Part shown: in pieces, positions 8,942 to 11,793 of the stretch | Numbering within the stretch: position 1 is the stretch's first letter | How the letters are laid out: every line of letters begins with the position of its first letter | Assembly: GCA_009602725.1 (NCBI GenBank) | Contig: WELB01000426.1 | Location: forward strand, 13,653-25,445 | Direction of reading: 5' to 3' | Source of the DNA: Spirogloea muscicola | Lineage: Eukaryota > Streptophyta > Zygnematophyceae > Spirogloeales > Spirogloeaceae | DNA length: 11,793 nucleotides | Position numbers and translations under genes: made by a program | Notes under the pieces: model-generated | The model's database searches: none | The model's input: the letters and a program-made list of their open reading frames with translations, nothing else | What the model was told of the DNA's origin: nothing

Positions 8942-9233
8942 GGCCGGCGGCGGCGGCNGGGGCGGCCGGCTGGGTCCCACAGGGCTTCCCGGGGGTGCGG
9001 AAGCCCGGTGACGGGGCGCCGCTCGGCGACGCGGACGGAACGCGGCGCGCAACGCGACCTCGACGCCGTCGGCGGACAGCTGATACAGAAAGAGCTGCTG
9101 TGAAAGCAGATAAACCGCTCTGCCAACGAAAGAAGGGAAAGGGCAGTCGCTGTGCGAGGCCAGCCCAACGGAATGCACAACAAGCTTCTTCCAATACACA
9201 AGGCAGGGGCTGTAGATAGCCAGCCCAGAAGAA
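8942..9233 (-). other. Upstream region of the kinase gene (5' UTR and promoter, presumed)
   Basis: Just upstream of the ATG is a GGC-repeat tract with one undetermined base (8958), then a GC-rich stretch to about 9080. The frame of the kinase stays open upstream to 9199, so an N-terminal extension cannot be excluded, but the extra sequence is a low-complexity Pro/Arg composition and the ATG at 8941 sits right before the domain. From about 9130 outward the hairpin repeat family begins. I see no TATA box. Confidence 0.4.
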
Positions 9234-9310
9234 GAAGTGGCACTCCCTATGGGGGCAAGGGCTGTGAGAGGCCAGCCCGAATAGAATTGACAAAAGGTTC
9301 GAAGGGGCCA
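9234..9310 (+). repeat. Direct repeat, left copy (pairs with 11314-11387)
   Basis: It begins GAAGTGGCACTCCCTATGGG and contains the GGGCTG/CAGCCC hairpin. The first 31 bases match the right copy with one mismatch, and similarity continues, with small gaps, to GGGGCC. Further weak similarity follows beyond it (GGGGGAGGATG in both). Confidence 0.85.
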
Positions 9311-9451
9311 AAAACGCTTAGCAGCTGAGAAGGGCCTGAAGAAGCTATGTCAGAAAGGGGGGAGGATGAGCCCAGAGAGAGAATGGACAAGGTCCAAAAG
9401 GCCGACAGCACACACCTATGCAAGAGACTAAAGCGGAGGCAACTTAGCAAC

Positions 9452-9555
9452 CCCGAGTCAGCAGCAGCAAGTCGGAGTAACTTGCAGCTGGGAAAGAGGC
9501 ACCCCGACGAGACCTAGAAGCAGCAGCCTGCCCGCAAGTGCACCACGTGAGCTAG
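9452..9555 (-). pseudogene. Peptide block, copy 1 (frameshifted)
   Basis: On the minus strand it reads LAHVVHLRAG, then after a frame change SRRGASFPAASYSDLLLLTRG, matching copies 2 and 3. The block ends at GG|GTTGCT, where copy 3 has GG|GTAATG. The frame break suggests this copy no longer encodes a protein. The protein is not one I recognise. Confidence 0.45.
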
Positions 9556-9742
9556 GGAGCGTTGGAAGGAGACAGACAGCCACAAGGACCGAAAGGGCTG
9601 GAAGGCAGAACAAGCACAAAAGTGCTCTCCATGACTTATACGAGTGGACGCTCACTGTGACCTCAAAGGAAGTGAGCTCTTCCAAGAAAGTGAGCTCTTC
9701 CAGAGGGGGCGGGGGCTGTGAGAGATAGTAAGTTCGTTCGAA

Positions 9743-10288
9743 GGGGGCGAGGGCTGTGGAAAAACCAGCCCGAATACATATCGACAAGGTCTGAGGGGCC
9801 GAAAAGAGCTGAAACACATAATTTATCAAGTACCATGTAGGACATCACTGAGTAACCTCTACTTAGCAGCCGCAAGTCAGAAAGACTAGCCGCCGGAAAG
9901 CAGTCCCCTCGACGAAAGCCAGAGGCTGCAGCTAGAGCACGTCCAGCACGGAGGTGCATGGCGTGGGCCACGGACCACAGAGGGAAATGAAGAGGCGCAT
10001 GCGAACCGCCTGCGCCAGCGAGCCAGCGGCGTTGAAGTTGACCTGCTCACCCCGCCTGCGGGACACAGCGCGATGCGCAAGCCTGGTCAACAGGTCTAGC
10101 CACTGATACGCAAAAGCCCCGTGCACAATGATGGCCAGTGGAACGCACTTATCCCCTTCATTCTGACCTGCGGCTACAAAGTAGAGGTCACTATGTGGTT
10201 ATCCTACATGGTCCTTGCTTAGTCATGACTTTCAGCGCTTTTCGGCCCCTTCGGATCTTCGGGCTGGCTGTCTACAGCCCTCGCCCCC
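9743..10288. repeat. Inverted repeat, arms about 135 bp, spacer about 275 bp
   Basis: The left arm (9743-9884) starts GGGGGCGAGGGCTGT, and the right arm (10160-10288) reads the same on the minus strand. Both contain the hairpin, GGGGCCGAAAAG, a CATGTAGGA segment and CTACTT...AGCCGCAAGTCAGAA (with small changes). I judge the arms about three-quarters identical by eye. The first half of peptide block copy 2 fills the spacer. Confidence 0.75.
9858..10170 (-). pseudogene. Peptide block, copy 2 (one frame break)
   Basis: The minus strand reads GQNEGDKCVPLAIIVHGAF, AYQWLDLLTRLAHRAVSRRR, NFNAAGSLAQAVRMRLFISL, and then, in another frame, AHAMHLRAGRALAAASGF and FPAASLSDLRLLSRG. The second halves align with copies 1 and 3 and the WLDLL...MRL half with copy 3. 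The frame break lies near 9975. I recognise no family. Confidence 0.45.
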
Positions 10289-10486
10289 AAAGAGCTGTTT
10301 CTTCTTTGGGAGAGCCACGTTCTCTTTTCCGGGTCACCCGCGTAATTAAGAATTGCGCGCCCTTAGAGAGAAGAGGGGCTGGCCAAGCCAGCCCAAAAAG
10401 AATGGACACTATCCCAAACCACAAAAGATGCCGAAAAGAAAAACTACACAACTAGACACGAGACGATGCATATGGAAGCTCATTAC

Positions 10487-10785
10487 CCGCGAGTGAGCAA
10501 CATTAAGTCTGAGTAACTCGCTGCAGGAAAGGAAGCACTCCGGTGAGAGCCTGAGGCAGCAGCTATAGCGCGGCCGGCACGCGTGTGGACTGCGTGAGCC
10601 AAAGAAGAAGGGCTCGCACATTGAGGATAGGGAGCCAAAGAGCGCTGGAGAGAGACGGCGAGCCGCATGCGAAAGTCCTGAGCAAAGGAGCCGGCAGCAT
10701 TGAAGCCCGGCACCTCCCCTGGCGGACCCGCCCGCCGATCAATGGCCTGCCGGGCAAGCCGCTGCAGGAGGTCCAGCCAGCGACT
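10487..10785 (-). CDS. Peptide block, copy 3 (open reading frame, possible exon)
   Basis: One minus-strand frame is open for about 100 codons: RWLDLLQRLARQAIDRRAG, PGFNAAGSFAQDFRMRLAVSL, a short insert, LAHAVHTRAGRAIAAASG and FPAASYSDLMLLTRG. It ends at CGCGG|GTAATG, a plausible splice donor placed exactly where the copies stop resembling each other as protein, with TAA one base further on. The insert (about 10590-10640) resembles another small repeat seen near 10825 and 11410. I cannot find the exons it would join, nor name a family, so it may be a gene exon, a decayed duplicate or part of a mobile element. Confidence 0.4.
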
Positions 10786-10799
10786 GTGTAACTGGCCTC

Positions 10800-11254
10800 G
10801 TCCACCTCTACAGCCCCTCTTTCTCTATGGGCGAGCCTTCTTCTACAGCCCCTGCTTTATATGGCCTTACATTCTTCCTATATTGGAAGCTGTTGGCCGC
10901 CGCAGCCGCTGTTTCTCCGCAGTGAGCGTTGCTTCGTCCGCTGCTGGATGCCCAGCCTTCGAAGCAGAGAGCCCCGGATTGGAGCGGTCAACGACACCGG
11001 TGGTGACCACGTGGTGACCACGTCGGCTATGATGCGCGGCAGACTGGACAGGGGTCCAAATGCCCGGAAGGCGCCAAAGCCTCTGACACCCGTGGATTTC
11101 CATGGCCAGCCGGTAAGAGAGAAGAAGGCGCGCGGTGCGCATGACATGAATTGGAGGCCAGAGTCAAGCCAATGCACCGTCCAGGCAAAAGCTAGTGCAG
11201 CAAGTGGGGCTACACTACTGTAGACGAAGCCCTGTGCCAAGTCAAGGGGGCCCC
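10800..11254. other. Stretch without recognisable gene
   Basis: Apart from the G-box-like motif and a degenerate hairpin unit near 10815, I see no supported feature. Open frames of about 90-160 codons exist on both strands (for example minus 11142-10867), but they overlap one another and match no family I know. Confidence 0.4.
11000..11024. promoter_or_regulatory. Doubled GTGGTGACCAC motif with CACGTG core
   Basis: Two copies of GTGGTGACCAC stand 11 bases apart, and their junction makes the palindrome CCACGTGG, which holds CACGTG, the G-box bound by plant-type bHLH and bZIP factors. Its distance from the kinase start (about 2 kb) leaves its target open. Confidence 0.25.
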
Positions 11255-11382
11255 CTGCGGACCTTGTCGATCCGTTTCGCGCTGGCTGGTCACAGCCCTT
11301 GGCCCCATCGAGGGAAGTGGCACTCCCAATGGGGGCAAGGGCTGCGAAAAGCCAGCCCAACAAGAATAGACAAAGGTCGGAG
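11255..11382. repeat. Imperfect palindrome of two hairpin units
   Basis: Positions 11255-11308 and 11329-11382 are inverted copies: CGACAAGGTCC and CAAGGGCTGTGACCAGCC read on the minus strand of the left arm match the right arm with several mismatches. The 20-base loop includes the start of the right direct repeat. The DNA or RNA could fold into a long stem-loop. Confidence 0.7.
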
Positions 11383-11387
11383 GGGCC
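11314..11387 (+). repeat. Direct repeat, right copy (pairs with 9234-9310)
   Basis: Same orientation as the left copy, 2.08 kb away, starting GAAGTGGCACTCCCAATGGG. A second hairpin unit (about 11410-11475) seems to be inserted between this core and the GGGGGAGGATG tail that both copies share. Confidence 0.85.
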
Positions 11388-11766
11388 TACAAGCGTGTAG
11401 CAACTACAAAAGAAGAAAGGGCTCGCCCATTGAGGATAGGGGCTGGAACAGCCAGCCCAAAAAAGAATGAGCAGAGTACAAGAAGCCCAAGAAGAAGGGG
11501 GCCGGAAGATGCGATGCCAGAACAGGGGGAGGATGGATCACTCAGTAGTGACGAGTGAGGAGCCTTCAGATGGGGAGAGCCACTTGCTGGCGAAGGTGAC
11601 GGTGTGGCAGCAGTGAGGGGTGGGAGGAAGGTCCCCGGGCAGGCAGGGTGGTCCTCGTCTGCCCCTGTCGTCTTGTGCTGGGCACCTTCACAACTGACGA
11701 CCGCGGCCCTTGTCAAGAAAGCGGCCCCCGAGGACGCACGCCGCCGCCGCCGCCCCCCCCGCCGCC
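11388..11766. other. Repeat remnants then GC-rich upstream-like sequence
   Basis: Up to about 11540 the sequence continues the hairpin repeat family. From there to 11766 it becomes GC-rich, with a C-rich run just before a CCATGG. It may be the 5' region of a gene lying beyond the window. Confidence 0.3.
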
Positions 11767-11793
11767 ATGGCCCGCGCCGCGGCGCCGCGGCCG
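11767..11793 (+). other. Possible first codons of another gene
   Basis: GCCGCCATGG is an ideal eukaryotic start context and the following frame reads MARAAAPRP, which would suit a targeting peptide. CCATGG is a palindrome, so an equally placed ATG exists on the minus strand (11768), reading MAAGG... then VLGGRF. Only nine codons are visible on the plus strand. Confidence 0.2.

Larger units (their letters stand above)
9207..11458. repeat. Dispersed hairpin family with GGGCTG...CAGCCC arms
   Basis: Seven perfect GGGCTG-(7 to 9 nt)-CAGCCC hairpins lie in 2.25 kb: 9207-9226, 9259-9278, 9751-9771, 10261-10280, 10376-10394, 11339-11358 and 11440-11458. Degenerate copies occur near 9155, 10815 and 11280. 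Most are flanked on one side by GGGGGCRAGG and on the other by a stretch like GAATAGACAAGGTCCGAGGGGCC, so they belong to one family of about 60-150 bp units in both orientations. No such units occur inside the two genes. The origin (MITE, SINE or decayed gene copies) is unclear. Confidence 0.8.

Noticed and set aside
9034-9199. N-terminal extension of the kinase from an upstream ATG at 9199
   Set aside because: The frame is open, but the added sequence is low complexity, crosses a hairpin repeat and an undetermined base, and a well-placed ATG lies just before the kinase domain.
10867-11363. Overlapping minus-strand open frames (91 and 161 codons)
   Set aside because: They occupy the same bases in different frames, cross the palindrome, and resemble nothing I know; coding status cannot be supported.

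Overview
The window is nuclear DNA from a photosynthetic eukaryote. A green alga of the Chlorella/trebouxiophyte sort is my best guess. It is GC-rich, both recognisable genes are split by many short introns (about 48 to 360 nt, nearly all GT-AG), and one gene encodes a DUF1995 protein, a family of plastid-bearing organisms and cyanobacteria. There is no prokaryotic operon structure. The species cannot be named from the sequence alone.

Layout. Positions 1-2377 (+) hold the last eight exons of a DUF1995-domain gene whose 5' end lies before the window. Positions 2378-2682 are a short gap between convergent genes with a 50-bp tandem duplication. Positions 2683-8941 (-) hold one long gene of about 15 exons. 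Its first nine exons encode a complete protein kinase of the casein kinase 1 superfamily, closest by eye to tau-tubulin kinases (TTBK). The remaining exons encode a low-complexity tail with an SP-rich linker, a long RS (Arg-Ser) domain, an acidic/polar stretch and an RGG box. Frames and splice phases join cleanly from the kinase start to the end of the RS exon; the last two junctions are not resolved. Conceptual length is about 1,400 residues.

Positions 8942-11720 lack a recognisable intact gene. They are filled with diverged copies of one repeat family: hairpins with GGGCTG...CAGCCC arms, a long inverted repeat, a 70-bp direct repeat at both ends, and three minus-strand copies of a peptide-coding block that differ mostly at synonymous positions. 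This is the least explained part of the window. The last 70 bases are very GC-rich and may hold the start of another gene.

How the parts relate: the DUF1995 protein is expected in the chloroplast. The kinase, with RS and RGG modules, looks like a nuclear RNA-processing or speckle-associated kinase. The two genes are convergent neighbours with no evident functional link. The most notable points are the TTBK-RS-RGG domain combination, an AT-AG intron in the DUF1995 gene, and the repeat cluster with its conserved peptide.
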